Shown here: piece by piece, positions 50,935 through 60,739 of the stretch
Numbering within the stretch: the first letter of the stretch is position 1
Layout: each line of letters starts with the position of its first letter
Assembly: GCF_023746555.1 (NCBI RefSeq)
Contig: NZ_CP098755.1
Location: forward strand, 1,392,001-1,456,000
Origin: Brevibacillus ruminantium
Lineage (GTDB): Bacteria > Bacillota > Bacilli > Brevibacillales > Brevibacillaceae
DNA length: 64,000 bases
Direction of reading: 5' to 3'
Position numbers and translations under genes: made by a program
The notes under the pieces: model-generated
What the model was told of the DNA's origin: nothing
What the model saw: only the letters and a program-made list of their open reading frames with translations
Databases searched by the model: none

Positions 50935-52917
50935 ATGAATCAACTGAAAGAGAAACTGACTTCCGCAGCGGAACACCTGCTGCAGGTGAGCAAAGAGATT
51001 CAGTCTGTACCCGGGATGCAAGCCCAGGCCCAGGCGATGCAGGAGCGGGCTGAGCGGCTGCAAGCCAACCGCTTTACCGTGGCGCTGTTTGGCGCCTTCA
51101 GTGCCGGAAAATCTTCGTTCGCCAACGCCTTGATGGGTGACTTGGTCCTGCCGGTGTCACCCAATCCGACGACGGCGGCGATCAATAAAATCATGCCTCC
51201 GACCGATACACAACCGCATGGCACGGTTCGCGTCGTGTTGAAGTCACGTGAGTCTGTCGAGCAGGATGTCATTCGTTCATTGGCCGTATTTGGACTTGCG
51301 GCCAGCACGCTGGAAGAGGCGCTGAGCGCGCTTGGAAAAATCGATATTTCTGCCATCCCACCGACCGCCAAGCCGCACTACACCTTTTTGAAAGCGGTCA
51401 CCAAAGGTCTCGGCGAGATGTCCGCTCATCTGGGCGGTGAGCTGATCGTCGACATGAAGGCGTTCAAAGGCTTTGTAGCCAAGGAAGAAAAAGCATGCTT
51501 TGCCGAATACATCGAACTGTTTTACGCTTGTCCGCTGACGGATCAGGGGATCGTGCTGGTGGATACGCCAGGAGCGGACTCGATCAACGCCCGCCATACC
51601 GGCGTTGCTTTCGAGTATATGAAAAATGCTGATGCGGTGCTGTTCGTCACCTACTACAACCACGCCTTCTCCCAGGCCGATCACGAGTTTTTGCTGCAAA
51701 TGGGACGCGTGAAGGATACCTTTGACATGGATAAAATGTTCTTCCTCGTCAACGCAGCTGATCTAGCCGCTTCTGAGGAAGAGCTGGCCGGAGTTATCAC
51801 CCACGTCGAAAAAAATCTGCTCTCCTGCGGGATTCGTCATCCGCGGATTTATCCGGTCTCCAGCCAAACGGCCTTGCTGGCCCGCATGCACGAGGCTGGG
51901 AAGCTGAACGCATCGGCTGAAAAATTGTACCGCCAACGAACAGGGACAGAGGAAGGAGCACCGCTGGCACCTGCCGAAGACGCATTCCGCTTGTCCGGGA
52001 TGGCTTTGTTCGAGCAGGAATTCCTTCGTTTTACCCTGGAGGAGCTGACCCAAATCGCGGTCAACGCGGCGATGGGGGAAATCCGCCGGGCACACAGCAC
52101 CCTGTCTGAAATCATTCGCATGGCGCAGGCTGATGAAACCGAACGGGATGCCCGCAGACAAGCTGCCGCACAGGCACGTGAAGCCGCTTTGGCAGCCGTA
52201 GAAGCCTTGTCGATCGCTTCTGCGGAGCGCGACCTGCAGAAGGAGCGGGAAGAGCTGGTGTATTACGTAAAGCAGCGCCTGTTTTTCCGCTTTACAGAAT
52301 TGGTCAACGTGGCCTTTAACCCGGCTGTATTGATCGAAGATGGGCGCAACATCAAGCAAGCGCTCCAGGGATGTCTCGCCGACTTGCTGCGGTCCATTTG
52401 CTATGATCTGGCACAGGAGCTGCGCGCGACGACCCTGCGATTGGAGAAATTTTTGCACAAGCAAGGTAAAGAACTGGTTCAACAGTGGCAGCAGGACGTA
52501 CAGAAATACGCCACGGGCTTGACGCTGGCCCCTTATCAGCCGCGTCAGGTGGACACGCTGTCCTTTGCGGATGAGCTTCCCTTGGCACCGAATGCGCTAC
52601 AGCCATCACTCGCTCACTTCCGCAACACGAAAGACTTTTTTGAGCAGGATGGCAAAGCCAAGCTGCGCGAAGATCTGGAAAAACGGCTGCAGGACCCTGT
52701 TTCTGCCTATCTCCAAACGGGAAGCGCGGAGCTGGGTGAACAGTTTTCTTCGCTGCTGTCTGAGATTGTAGCCGAGGAGCGGAGCCGTGTCGCTGATCAG
52801 GTAGAGGCCTATTTCACCGGTATTTTTGCAGCCCTCGATCTGGACTTGGATCTCGATGAGCTCAGCAGCAAACTGGGACGAATCGAAGCGCATACCGGCA
52901 CGGAAGAAAGCAAATAG
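50935..52917 (+). CDS. Dynamin-like GTPase, C-terminal half of DynA type
   Basis: A 660-residue dynamin-family GTPase. The P-loop is GAFSAGKSSFANALMG near residue 53-68, G3 is VDTPGADS near 208 and the G4 region is LVNAADLA. A helical stalk and a hydrophobic patch (LFFRFTELVNVAFNPAVLI) follow. It begins 9 nt after the stop of the first dynamin gene and in the same frame. AAGGAG lies 14 nt before its ATG, which is long, so coupling to the upstream gene is likely. With the partner it equals the size of a fused DynA. A terminator follows. Confidence 0.9.
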   Translation: MNQLKEKLTSAAEHLLQVSKEIQSVPGMQAQAQAMQERAERLQANRFTVALFGAFSAGKSSFANALMGDLVLPVSPNPTTAAINKIMPPTDTQPHGTVRVVLKSRESVEQDVIRSLAVFGLAASTLEEALSALGKIDISAIPPTAKPHYTFLKAVTKGLGEMSAHLGGELIVDMKAFKGFVAKEEKACFAEYIELFYACPLTDQGIVLVDTPGADSINARHTGVAFEYMKNADAVLFVTYYNHAFSQADHEFLLQMGRVKDTFDMDKMFFLVNAADLAASEEELAGVITHVEKNLLSCGIRHPRIYPVSSQTALLARMHEAGKLNASAEKLYRQRTGTEEGAPLAPAEDAFRLSGMALFEQEFLRFTLEELTQIAVNAAMGEIRRAHSTLSEIIRMAQADETERDARRQAAAQAREAALAAVEALSIASAERDLQKEREELVYYVKQRLFFRFTELVNVAFNPAVLIEDGRNIKQALQGCLADLLRSICYDLAQELRATTLRLEKFLHKQGKELVQQWQQDVQKYATGLTLAPYQPRQVDTLSFADELPLAPNALQPSLAHFRNTKDFFEQDGKAKLREDLEKRLQDPVSAYLQTGSAELGEQFSSLLSEIVAEERSRVADQVEAYFTGIFAALDLDLDLDELSSKLGRIEAHTGTEESK

Positions 52918-52920
52918 GAG

Positions 52921-52955
52921 AAAACGCTCAGGAGAATTAGTCCTGAGCGTTTTTT
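52921..52955. terminator. Bidirectional terminator
   Basis: AAAACGCTCAGGA pairs with TCCTGAGCGTTTTTT across a 7-nt loop. It ends the dynamin pair and the convergent GNAT gene. Confidence 0.9.
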
Positions 52956-53518
52956 CGTGCTTCCCATTCCTCTCGCAGAATCCCCATCTTGATCGCATCG
53001 TAATACTCTCCGCGGACAATCCGCGCTTTTCGCACACGCGCTTCTTCCATCATCCCGCAGCGCAGCGCCAGCTTGATCATCCGCTCGTTGCCCGACCAGG
53101 TGCCAATCCCGAGCCGTACAGTGTCCATATGGGTGAAAAGATAGTCGATCCACATCTGGAAGGCTTCGCTGCCGTAGCCGTTGGACCAGTAGCGGGAATC
53201 GTAGATGACAATACCGATCTCAAACCAGTTGGTCACCTCTGAGATCCAGTAGCGTCCTACCGAGCCTTTTATCTCTCCGTCGATTTCAATGATCAGGCTA
53301 TGCCGAGGAAGCGTTGTCCCTACCACCGAAAGCTCCTCCTGGTACCGGGGAAGCTGGCGGAATTCTTCTTTTGTCAAAGGGTCGAGTGGCTTGTAGGGTC
53401 CGTTCCAGTTGAGATGCTCGCGATCCTCTGCTTCATACATCCAATAATACAAGGTATCCAAATCCTCTTCACGCATATCCCGCAGCAGTACCTTTTGTCC
53501 ACGAAGTGCAACGTCCAT
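52937..53518 (-). CDS. GNAT N-acetyltransferase, RimJ/RimL-like
   Basis: A 193-residue acetyltransferase. LRDMREEDLDTLYYWMYE is the N-terminal helix of the RimJ/L type, the acetyl-CoA region is IVIYDSRYWSNGYGSEAFQMW, and the C-terminal GNERMIKLALRCGM is typical. AGGAGGA precedes its ATG. It is divergent from a MocR-type regulator across 128 nt, so that regulator may control it. Its substrate is not known. Confidence 0.88.
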   Translation of the reverse strand: MDVALRGQKVLLRDMREEDLDTLYYWMYEAEDREHLNWNGPYKPLDPLTKEEFRQLPRYQEELSVVGTTLPRHSLIIEIDGEIKGSVGRYWISEVTNWFEIGIVIYDSRYWSNGYGSEAFQMWIDYLFTHMDTVRLGIGTWSGNERMIKLALRCGMMEEARVRKARIVRGEYYDAIKMGILREEWEARKNAQD

Positions 53519-53646
53519 TCCTGTATTCCTCCTGAATCAATCTTCTGATAGACTAACTGTACCGAATCACTGGCTATATCAATAGGGCCAAAAACCAAAA
53601 AAGTTATAGGGGCAGTTACTTTCAAAAGGAAGGAGATTTCTCTGTC

Positions 53647-55098
53647 ATGAATATCACACCGATTCTCGATGGACAAAGCGAATCGCCGCTCTATCAGCAG
53701 TTGTATGGGATTCTCAGCCGGGACATCGTCTCCGGTCAAATCCCGGCGGGCAGCAGGCTTCCTTCGATCCGTCAAATGGCGGCATTGGCCGGGGTGAGCC
53801 GAATTACCGTGGAGGCTGCCTATCAACAGCTCGTAGCAGAAGGGTTCCTCATCAGCAGAGAGCGAAGCGGTTTTTTTGCTGCCGAGATGGAAGAGTGGAT
53901 GGATTCAAAAGATACGAACTCGACAAAGGAAATCGATCTCCCTGTGCCGATTAAGCGAAACAAGGGCGAGCATCTTTCCAGTCGTTACAATTTTCACGGT
54001 TCTGTGGTCGATACGAGCCATTTTCCCTATGCTCTCTGGCGTTCCTGTTTGCTAGACGCCATGGATAGATTCGCGAATGATTTCGCCTTTTACGGCGATG
54101 ATCAAGGGGAGTGGGAGCTGCGGGTGGAGCTGGCGCGCTACCTTCGCAGGGCGCGAACGCTTTCCTGTGAACCAGAACAAATCATCGTCGGGACCGGATT
54201 ACAACAGGCGTTGAGCTTCCTTTGTCTGATGCTGCGGGATTCACATGCCATCGCAGCGGTGGAAGACCCGGGATATGCAGATGCCAGAGTGGTATTTCAG
54301 CATCACGGCTACCAGATCGCGCCCATCCCGCTGGAAGAAGACGGCCTGTCGATTGAAGCCTTGGAAAAAAGCCAGGCACGACTCGTCTACCTGACTCCCG
54401 CACACCAGTATCCGCACGGCATGGTCATGCCCGTTTCCAAGCGTATCCGGCTTTTGCAATGGGCCCGAAAAACAGGCGGGATCATCATCGAAAATGATTA
54501 CGACGGCGAGTTTCGGTACAACGCAAAGCCGACGCCCTCCCTGCAGGGAATGGATCAGGAGGGCTCGGTCGTCTACATCGGCAACTTTTCCAAAGCCTTT
54601 TCTCCAGCGGTACGCATGGATTATCTTGTGCTTCCCCCTGCGCTTTTCAAGTGCTATCTGGAATCATTTCAAGCTTATCCCTCCCCGGTTCCCAGACTGC
54701 AGCAGAGGGCCATGCAGCTGTTTATGGAGAAGGGCTACTGGGAGAAGCATATCCGCAAGATGCGCACCCTCTATCAGAAAAAACATACCCTGCTATTGGG
54801 TGCAATCAAAAGGCATATGCCTCCAGAGGCAGTTGTGTTGGGGCATTCAGCCGGCCTGCATATTCTCCTGGAGATTCAGACAAAGTTAACGGAGCAGGAG
54901 CTGATGGAAGCGGCCCGAAAGCAAGATGTGCGTGTCTATCCGACCTCCCGTAGCTGGTTCTCTACCCGGCCTCCTCTGTATCCGCGCATGATCATCGGGT
55001 TTGGGGGAATGCAGCTCGAAGATATCGAAGAGGGGATCAAACGGCTGGCCAGCGCCTGGTTTCCAAAGATAGCAGAAACAACCGGAAAAAGCTCGTAA
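53647..55098 (+). CDS. MocR-type regulator (GntR plus aminotransferase fold)
   Basis: A 483-residue fusion: an N-terminal GntR winged helix (SPLYQQLYGILSRDIVSGQI, PSIRQMAALAGVSRITVEAA) and a class I aminotransferase domain that binds PLP. The PLP Lys is in YIGNFSKAFSPAVRMDYL near residue 315, and NDYDGEFRY carries the Asp/Tyr pair. MocR regulators include PdxR and GabR, which sense PLP or amino acids bound to it. AGGAAGGAG precedes the ATG. The nearby GNAT and PutP genes do not fix its target. Confidence 0.92.
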   Translation: MNITPILDGQSESPLYQQLYGILSRDIVSGQIPAGSRLPSIRQMAALAGVSRITVEAAYQQLVAEGFLISRERSGFFAAEMEEWMDSKDTNSTKEIDLPVPIKRNKGEHLSSRYNFHGSVVDTSHFPYALWRSCLLDAMDRFANDFAFYGDDQGEWELRVELARYLRRARTLSCEPEQIIVGTGLQQALSFLCLMLRDSHAIAAVEDPGYADARVVFQHHGYQIAPIPLEEDGLSIEALEKSQARLVYLTPAHQYPHGMVMPVSKRIRLLQWARKTGGIIIENDYDGEFRYNAKPTPSLQGMDQEGSVVYIGNFSKAFSPAVRMDYLVLPPALFKCYLESFQAYPSPVPRLQQRAMQLFMEKGYWEKHIRKMRTLYQKKHTLLLGAIKRHMPPEAVVLGHSAGLHILLEIQTKLTEQELMEAARKQDVRVYPTSRSWFSTRPPLYPRMIIGFGGMQLEDIEEGIKRLASAWFPKIAETTGKSS

Positions 55099-55128
55099 AT
55101 AGTGCGTTTTCCCGCTGTGCATCATGAA

Positions 55129-55176
55129 CGAGGCTGCCTCCAAGTCAAAGGACAAAGAGGCAGCCTCGCCGTTTAT
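55129..55176. terminator. Hairpin between convergent genes
   Basis: CGAGGCTGCCTC (55129-55140) pairs exactly with GAGGCAGCCTCG (55157-55168). The T tail is weak. It probably ends both the MocR and putP transcripts. Confidence 0.6.
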
Positions 55177-56639
55177 TCTCTGCCTTTTGCAAAACGGTCG
55201 AACTGCTGGATGATTTCCCGGTCAGGTTTTTGCGTCAGCAGACTGACCAGCACGACGGCGAGAAGACTGACAGCAAAGCCGGGAACCATTTCATACAGAA
55301 GATTTTTCAGCGTATCGGACCGGGTCCAGAGAATGACAGTGACGGCTCCCGCCAGCATTCCAGCCAAGGCGCCCCATTTATTCATTCGGCGCCAGTAGAG
55401 GCTGAGCAGAATCAGCGGTCCAAAGGAAGAGCCGAAGCCGGCCCAGGCATAGCCGACGAGAGCCAGGATGGTATCGCTTTTGGTATAGGCAAGTGACAGG
55501 GCGATGAGCGAGACGATCAGGACAGAAAGCCGCCCGACAAAAATCTGCTCCTGATCGGAAGCCGATCGCCGGAAAAACGTTCTGTACACATCTTCGGTCA
55601 GCGAACTAGAGGTGACCAGGAGCTGGGAGGAGATGGTACTCATAATCGCTGCCAGGATCGCCGCCAGGAGAAATCCTGTGATGAAGGGGTGAAAGAGAAT
55701 TTTCCCCAGCTCGATAAAGACCGTCTCCGGGTCTTTTAGCGTCCACCCCTGTTTGGAGTAGAAGGCGATACCGATCAGTCCAGTGAACATGGCGCCCAGA
55801 ATGGAAAAGATCATCCAGCCCATTCCGATGGCCCGAGCCTTTCTGATTTCTTTCACGGAGGAGATAGCCATAAAGCGGACGATGATATGAGGTTGTCCAA
55901 AATAGCCCAGTCCCCAGGCGAACAAAGAGATGATTCCGAGCACGCTCGTACCTCTGAAAATATCCAGCAAGGCCGGATTGATCGAGCGGATTTCACCGAA
56001 GGCCGGACCGAATCCCCCGACATGCATGAGCGTCACGAGTGGCACGAGCACCAGGGCAATAAACATGATCAGACCCTGTACAAAATCCGTCCAGCTCACA
56101 GCCAGAAAGCCGCCAAACAGCGTATAGGCGACTACCACCAAAGCGATAATCCAAAGGCCTGTCTGATAGGGGATGTGAAAGGTATTTTCGAAAAGGACAC
56201 CTCCGGAGACGAGACCGGAGGAGACGTAAAAGGTAAAAAAGATCATGATGACAAGCCCGGATACCAGGCGTAGCAAGCGGGAGGTATCTCCAAAACGGTT
56301 TTCCAGAAAGGCCGGGATGGTTATCGAATTATTGGCCACCTCCGTATAGATGCGGAGGCGAGGGGCAACGTACAACCAGTTGGCATACGCGCCAAGCGTG
56401 AGCCCGATGGCGATCCAGGAAGCGCTGAGCCCCTGTGCAAACATGGCTCCCGGAAGCCCCATCATGAGCCAGCCGCTCATGTCGGAAGCCCCGGCGCTCA
56501 GTGCGGTCACAGCAGGTCCCAGTGTACGTCCGCCGAGCATGTAGTCCGTTAGCGTGGAAGTGCGTTTATAGGCAAAATAGCCGATAAGCAGCATGCCCAG
56601 CATGTAAATCACAAGGGAAGTAAGTAACTGCGTGTTCAT
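55173..56639 (-). CDS. putP: Sodium/proline symporter
   Basis: A 488-residue sodium-solute symporter (SSS family) with 13 membrane segments. TLTDYMLGGRTLGPAVTALS and SAGASDMSGWLMMGLPGAMF are the PutP signature, with the Asp that binds sodium in SDMSGW. The start is ATG at 56639, 11 nt from GAGGAG; a GTG at 56651 lies inside that ribosome site. It takes up proline for osmoprotection or nutrition. No proline catabolic gene is adjacent. Confidence 0.92.
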   Translation of the reverse strand: MNTQLLTSLVIYMLGMLLIGYFAYKRTSTLTDYMLGGRTLGPAVTALSAGASDMSGWLMMGLPGAMFAQGLSASWIAIGLTLGAYANWLYVAPRLRIYTEVANNSITIPAFLENRFGDTSRLLRLVSGLVIMIFFTFYVSSGLVSGGVLFENTFHIPYQTGLWIIALVVVAYTLFGGFLAVSWTDFVQGLIMFIALVLVPLVTLMHVGGFGPAFGEIRSINPALLDIFRGTSVLGIISLFAWGLGYFGQPHIIVRFMAISSVKEIRKARAIGMGWMIFSILGAMFTGLIGIAFYSKQGWTLKDPETVFIELGKILFHPFITGFLLAAILAAIMSTISSQLLVTSSSLTEDVYRTFFRRSASDQEQIFVGRLSVLIVSLIALSLAYTKSDTILALVGYAWAGFGSSFGPLILLSLYWRRMNKWGALAGMLAGAVTVILWTRSDTLKNLLYEMVPGFAVSLLAVVLVSLLTQKPDREIIQQFDRFAKGRE

Positions 56640-56833
56640 ACGATCGAGCACTCCTCATTTATTTGCTGGCTGACAATCTCTTCTTCCTTATCATGCACAG
56701 CAATCAAATAAATTACTTTTACTGCTCCCGATCCAGGCAAGCACTTTCAAAACCTGACGAAATGACGAGCATTTTGAAATCATCTGGCAAAAGTGATACG
56801 GTAACAGTAAAAGATCAGAAATCGGGTGAGACG

Positions 56834-57325
56834 ATGATACGTTCCTTTCAAAAAGAAGATGCCTCTTACATCATTGATTCCCACTACGAAATCTATAACA
56901 GGGAGTACCAGTACGATTTGTCCTTTCGAGCTTTTATCGAGCGCAGCATTTCCGAATTCATGCAGCGCTCAGACTATTCCAAAGAGCACATCTGGATTTT
57001 GGAGAGGGATGGTCAGCCCAGGGGGGCTGTCGGGATTACCAAAGTGGATGAACAGGTCGCACAGCTTCGCTTATTTCTCGTCGATCCGAAAGTCAGAGGA
57101 AACGGCTATGGAAGCAAGCTGATTTGGCAAGCTATCGATTTTTGCAAAAAGGCAAGCTATCAAACCGTGATTCTCTGGACCAACACCGATTTGAAAGAGG
57201 CCAGACGGCTGTACGAAAAACATGGCTTCAGGCTAAAGGAGACCAAGACGCAAACGTTATCCGGTCAAGAGCTGATAGAAGAGCGCTGGGAATTATCACT
57301 GCTTCCAGGACGGAATCATCCCTGA
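56834..57325 (+). CDS. GNAT N-acetyltransferase
   Basis: A 163-residue acetyltransferase. RSFQKEDASYIIDSHYEIYN leads, and the acetyl-CoA motif LFLVDPKVRGNGYGSKLIWQ carries RGNGYG. TNTDLKEARRLYEKHGFRL follows. The start at 56834 is preceded by GGGTGA; upstream in-frame starts extend into sequence not typical of the fold. It is probably in one transcript with the next small gene, 22 nt away. Substrate unknown. Confidence 0.85.
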   Translation: MIRSFQKEDASYIIDSHYEIYNREYQYDLSFRAFIERSISEFMQRSDYSKEHIWILERDGQPRGAVGITKVDEQVAQLRLFLVDPKVRGNGYGSKLIWQAIDFCKKASYQTVILWTNTDLKEARRLYEKHGFRLKETKTQTLSGQELIEERWELSLLPGRNHP

Positions 57326-57347
57326 GCGGCGAGGAAGGAGAGCCGAT

Positions 57348-57773
57348 ATGCGTCAAAAGAAAATCCCGCTTTTGGTCGCGCTGCCTTTGTTTCTGATCAT
57401 CTGGCTGGCGGTGGCCCAAGCGTACCAGTCGCCGGAGCGCATCGTTCAAGACATGATCGAAAAGGTTCAGACCGGCACCGGGCAAGAGCTTGATCTGCCA
57501 CAGGAAGATATCGAGACCGTACGCGCTTTTTTTCAATACGCAAGTGACCAGCACCTGGATAGTCCCGTGGTCGAAATCAAACAGCTTTCCCGGACCCAGA
57601 ACGAGGCGCAGGTTGGTGTTTCTTTTCATACTGTTGAATACGGAACCGACAACACGATCAAAGCGATTCACGACGGGAACCTGCTGTTTACCTTGCAAAA
57701 GCGGACAGGGCTTGCGTGGAGCGTCACAGAAATGAAAATTTTAAAGAAAATGAAAAAGAACACAGCTCCCTAG
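57348..57773 (+). CDS. Exported or membrane-anchored hypothetical protein
   Basis: A 141-residue protein with an N-terminal hydrophobic segment ([20 protein letters not shown], residues 6-25) and a hydrophilic remainder with alpha/beta character ([50 protein letters not shown]). The pattern suggests a small extracytoplasmic domain related in style to DUF-type NTF2-like folds, but no family is recognised. AAGGAGAG precedes its ATG. Probably co-transcribed with the GNAT gene. Confidence 0.75.
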   Translation: MRQKKIPLLVALPLFLIIWLAVAQAYQSPERIVQDMIEKVQTGTGQELDLPQEDIETVRAFFQYASDQHLDSPVVEIKQLSRTQNEAQVGVSFHTVEYGTDNTIKAIHDGNLLFTLQKRTGLAWSVTEMKILKKMKKNTAP

Positions 57774-57846
57774 TCTCCACTTTTCTCGAATCGGCATAGG
57801 ATGTGGTATGCAGCAATGCTGTTCTGATGACAGGGAGGAAGCAAAC

Positions 57847-58053
57847 ATGCAAGGGAAAGTGAAATGGTTCAGCAAGGAAAAAGGGTACGGATTTATCGAG
57901 CGGGATGGAGGACCGGATGTATTTGTACATTTCTCCGCCATCAACGGAAGCGGCTACCGCAATCTGGAAGAAGGCGAGATGGTTACATTTGACATCGTAA
58001 ACGGGCAGCGGGGTTTTCAAGCTGCCAATGTCACCCGTCTGACCAACGGATAA
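57847..58053 (+). CDS. Cold-shock protein
   Basis: A 68-residue RNA-binding OB-fold protein. RNP1 is KGYGFIE and RNP2 is VFVHFS, with [14 protein letters not shown] at the start. It binds single-stranded RNA and acts as an RNA chaperone. The start at 57847 follows GGGAGG by several nucleotides. The long leader typical of cold-inducible csp genes is not obvious. Confidence 0.95.
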   Translation: MQGKVKWFSKEKGYGFIERDGGPDVFVHFSAINGSGYRNLEEGEMVTFDIVNGQRGFQAANVTRLTNG

Positions 58054-58075
58054 ATTCAAACTGACCAACATGAGA

Positions 58076-58109
58076 CCGGATGTTCTTTCGGGAACAGCCG
58101 GCTTTTTTA
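58076..58109 (+). terminator. Terminator after the cold-shock gene
   Basis: CCGGATGTTC (58076-58085) pairs with GAACAGCCGG (58092-58101) except one mismatch, followed by six T. Confidence 0.8.
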
Positions 58110-58247
58110 TTTGTATCGGAGCATCCAGCTTCCTTGTGTGGAGGGATTCCCGGTTTTTGCATCTGGCTAAAAAACAAAGAAACTTGTCCCCAAAGCAGGC
58201 AGATTGGTTTACTATAGATGGGTAGGAAACGGTAGGGGGTTACAAGC

Positions 58248-59042
58248 ATGAAGCAATACTTGGATCTGTGCCGCCGAATTATGGCGGAAGGTGTGACAAA
58301 GCATGATCGTACGGGTACCGGGACGATTAGTGTATTTGGTCATCAGATGAGATTTGACCTGAGTGAGGGGTTCCCGCTGGTCACGACGAAAAAGCTGCAT
58401 ACGAAATCAATCATCCACGAATTGCTGTGGTTTTTAAAAGGCGATACCAACGTGCGTTATCTGCAAGAGAACGGCGTTCGCATCTGGAATGAGTGGGCTG
58501 ATGAAAATGGCGAGCTGGGTCCTGTGTATGGAAAGCAGTGGCGCTCGTTTGCCGGGCCGGATGGGGTGGCCGTCGATCAGATTCAGTGGGTCGTCGATGA
58601 GATCAAGCGCAATCCCGATTCTCGCCGCCTGATTGTGAGTGCCTGGCATCCGGCTGAGCTGCATAAAATGGCGTTGCCTCCTTGTCATCTTCTATTTCAG
58701 TTTTACGTGGCTGAAGGAAAGCTCTCTTGCCAGCTGTATCAGCGGAGTGCGGACACATTCTTGGGCGTGCCGTTCAACATTGCCAGCTACGCATTGTTGA
58801 CGCAGATGGTAGCCCACGTCACGGGACTTGCGCCAGGGGATTTTGTCCATACGATCGGGGATGCTCATCTCTACCTCAATCACCTCGAGCAGGTAAAGGA
58901 GCAATTGACACGTGAACCAAAACCGCTGCCGCAACTGAAGCTCAATCCTGCTGTACAGTCCATTTTTGATTTCACCTTTGATGATATCGAGATCGTCAAC
59001 TACGAGGCACATCCGCACATCAAAGGGGAGGTGTCCGTATGA
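58248..59042 (+). CDS. thyA: Thymidylate synthase
   Basis: Makes dTMP from dUMP with methylene-tetrahydrofolate. The 264-residue length is that of the short ThyA form. The catalytic Cys is in [12 protein letters not shown] near residue 146, [17 protein letters not shown] binds dUMP, and [11 protein letters not shown] starts the chain. A GGGGG site precedes the ATG. Its stop overlaps the folA start (ATGA at 59039), so the pair is coupled and regenerates the folate that ThyA oxidises. Confidence 0.96.
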   Translation: MKQYLDLCRRIMAEGVTKHDRTGTGTISVFGHQMRFDLSEGFPLVTTKKLHTKSIIHELLWFLKGDTNVRYLQENGVRIWNEWADENGELGPVYGKQWRSFAGPDGVAVDQIQWVVDEIKRNPDSRRLIVSAWHPAELHKMALPPCHLLFQFYVAEGKLSCQLYQRSADTFLGVPFNIASYALLTQMVAHVTGLAPGDFVHTIGDAHLYLNHLEQVKEQLTREPKPLPQLKLNPAVQSIFDFTFDDIEIVNYEAHPHIKGEVSV

Positions 59043-59515
59043 TCAGCCTGCTCGTCGCGCACACGCGCAACCGGGTGATCGGGAAGGACGGGGTCATGCC
59101 TTGGCATCTGCCAAATGATCTGAAGCATGTCAAAGAACTTACGACGGGAAAAACAATTGTGATGGGCCGGAAAACGTTTGAATCGATCGGTCGCCCGCTG
59201 CCCAACCGGAGAAATGTGGTACTGACGAGAAGCAGGGATTTTGCTCCGGAGGGAGTGGAGGTCGTTCACTCCAAAGAGGAGATCCTGGCTTTGGGAGATA
59301 TCATTATCTTCGGCGGCGCTGAATTGTACCGCCAGTTTTTGGAAGAGGCTGATCGCCTCTACATCACGGAGATTGACATCGAAACCGAGGGGGATACGTT
59401 TTTTCCCGAGTGGGACCCCCAAGCTTTTCAGCTCGTCTGGAAAAAAGAGGGGATGGTCGACGAGAAAAATCCCGTGCCGCATACGTTTGCCCTCTATGAA
59501 CGAAAGCATAAATAA
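59039..59515 (+). CDS. folA: Dihydrofolate reductase
   Basis: A 158-residue DHFR. It has the N-terminal [27 protein letters not shown], with the Asp near residue 27 in LPNDLK, then [20 protein letters not shown] and [13 protein letters not shown]. It reduces dihydrofolate with NADPH and supports ThyA, encoded just upstream and overlapping by four nucleotides. Confidence 0.95.
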   Translation: MISLLVAHTRNRVIGKDGVMPWHLPNDLKHVKELTTGKTIVMGRKTFESIGRPLPNRRNVVLTRSRDFAPEGVEVVHSKEEILALGDIIIFGGAELYRQFLEEADRLYITEIDIETEGDTFFPEWDPQAFQLVWKKEGMVDEKNPVPHTFALYERKHK

Positions 59516-59613
59516 ATGTACCCCTGATAGAAAAGGCGTCTGTCCCAGTGTGGATATGGCGCTTTTTCTCATGCAAGTACATAAACTGTTGAAGAAGATC
59601 TTGAGGAAAGTGG

Positions 59614-60720
59614 GTGTTGCCACACGTGGACAGACGAATCGGGATCTTAACGTACCGGGGAAGCAGAGGGTTTGCAGAGCCGGAATTTTTGCGTCGGCTT
59701 GTTAAGGAGGGAAAGGCGCTGGGAGTCGAAGTGTATGTCTTTTCCCCTCAAGATATCGACCTGGTCCTGCAACGGATCAATGGCTTTGAACCTTTGGCGG
59801 AAAGATGGACATGTAAGTGGCGGGAGTGGCCCGATATCGTAATTGATCACTACCGTTACTATCCGCTCAAAAAGCATAAACATTACTTGCCGATTCGAGG
59901 GGGGAACTTGTTTACTTTTGCAAATAACCGATTCGCCAACAAATTTCGCATTCACCAGTTGCTGCAGCAAGAACCTGCGCTGTCGCAATGGCTGCCAGAA
60001 ACCGTAGGCTTCAGTCAGAAAAGTTTTGAAGAGATGCTGAATCGATATCCAATCCTGTACGTGAAACCGACCAACGGCTCAGGCGGAAGAAGTATTCTTC
60101 GCGTGGAGAGAAAAGGAGACCGCTTCTTACTGTATGGAAGGCCCAAAAAAATGGCACGAAGGCAAGAGAGTCTCTCCAGTATGGGTGCAGTGATGAAGCG
60201 GGTCAGACAGTGGGTAGAGCGAGAGAAGCAGGGGGGAGAACAATTTTTTCTGCAACAGGGACTGGATTTAAGCCTGCTGCCAGGTCGGACGGTGGATGCC
60301 CGATTACTGGTGCAAAAGGACGGGGGTGGAACATGGCGCATGACCGGAATGGGCATGCGTGTGGGACCTGTTCATTCGTCTACTTCCAATCTGCATAGCG
60401 GTGGACACGCGTTGCCAGCAGGGGGCTTTCTGGCTGAACGTTTTGGGACCAAGCTGGCAGAAATGATCATCCATCAATGCAAAGAGCTTGCTATGACTAC
60501 GGTGGAAATACTCGAAAAACAATTTGGCCCGATGATGGAATTCGGTTTTGATCTTGGCATCGACACTACTGGTCGCGTTTGGTTTATCGAAATGAATCCA
60601 AAGCCGGGACGGGATATTTTCCGCAAACTGGGACAGTTCGAGCGCTATCAGATGGCTGTCCGCAGACCTTTGGAATACGCCCTATATCTGCTCAAACAGG
60701 ATCTTCCCGTGGAGAAATAA
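59614..60720 (+). CDS. YheC/YheD-family ATP-grasp protein (spore coat-associated)
   Basis: A 368-residue protein of the YheC/YheD family, found in spore formers and linked to the spore coat. The ATP-grasp part has LYVKPTNGSGGRSILRVERK (nucleotide Lys and Gly-rich loop) near residue 148 and FGFDLGIDTTGRVWFIEMNP near 310-330. The start is not certain; GTG at 59614, TTG at 59617 and GTG at 59626 all follow GAGGAAAG. It stands alone after thyA-folA. What it ligates is unknown. Confidence 0.88.
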   Translation: MLPHVDRRIGILTYRGSRGFAEPEFLRRLVKEGKALGVEVYVFSPQDIDLVLQRINGFEPLAERWTCKWREWPDIVIDHYRYYPLKKHKHYLPIRGGNLFTFANNRFANKFRIHQLLQQEPALSQWLPETVGFSQKSFEEMLNRYPILYVKPTNGSGGRSILRVERKGDRFLLYGRPKKMARRQESLSSMGAVMKRVRQWVEREKQGGEQFFLQQGLDLSLLPGRTVDARLLVQKDGGGTWRMTGMGMRVGPVHSSTSNLHSGGHALPAGGFLAERFGTKLAEMIIHQCKELAMTTVEILEKQFGPMMEFGFDLGIDTTGRVWFIEMNPKPGRDIFRKLGQFERYQMAVRRPLEYALYLLKQDLPVEK

Positions 60721-60739
60721 TAAAAGTCATCGCAGCCTG

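Noticed and set aside
55129..55168. 12-bp inverted repeat considered as an insertion-sequence end
   Set aside because: It is a single local hairpin between convergent genes with no transposase or target duplication, so it fits a terminator.
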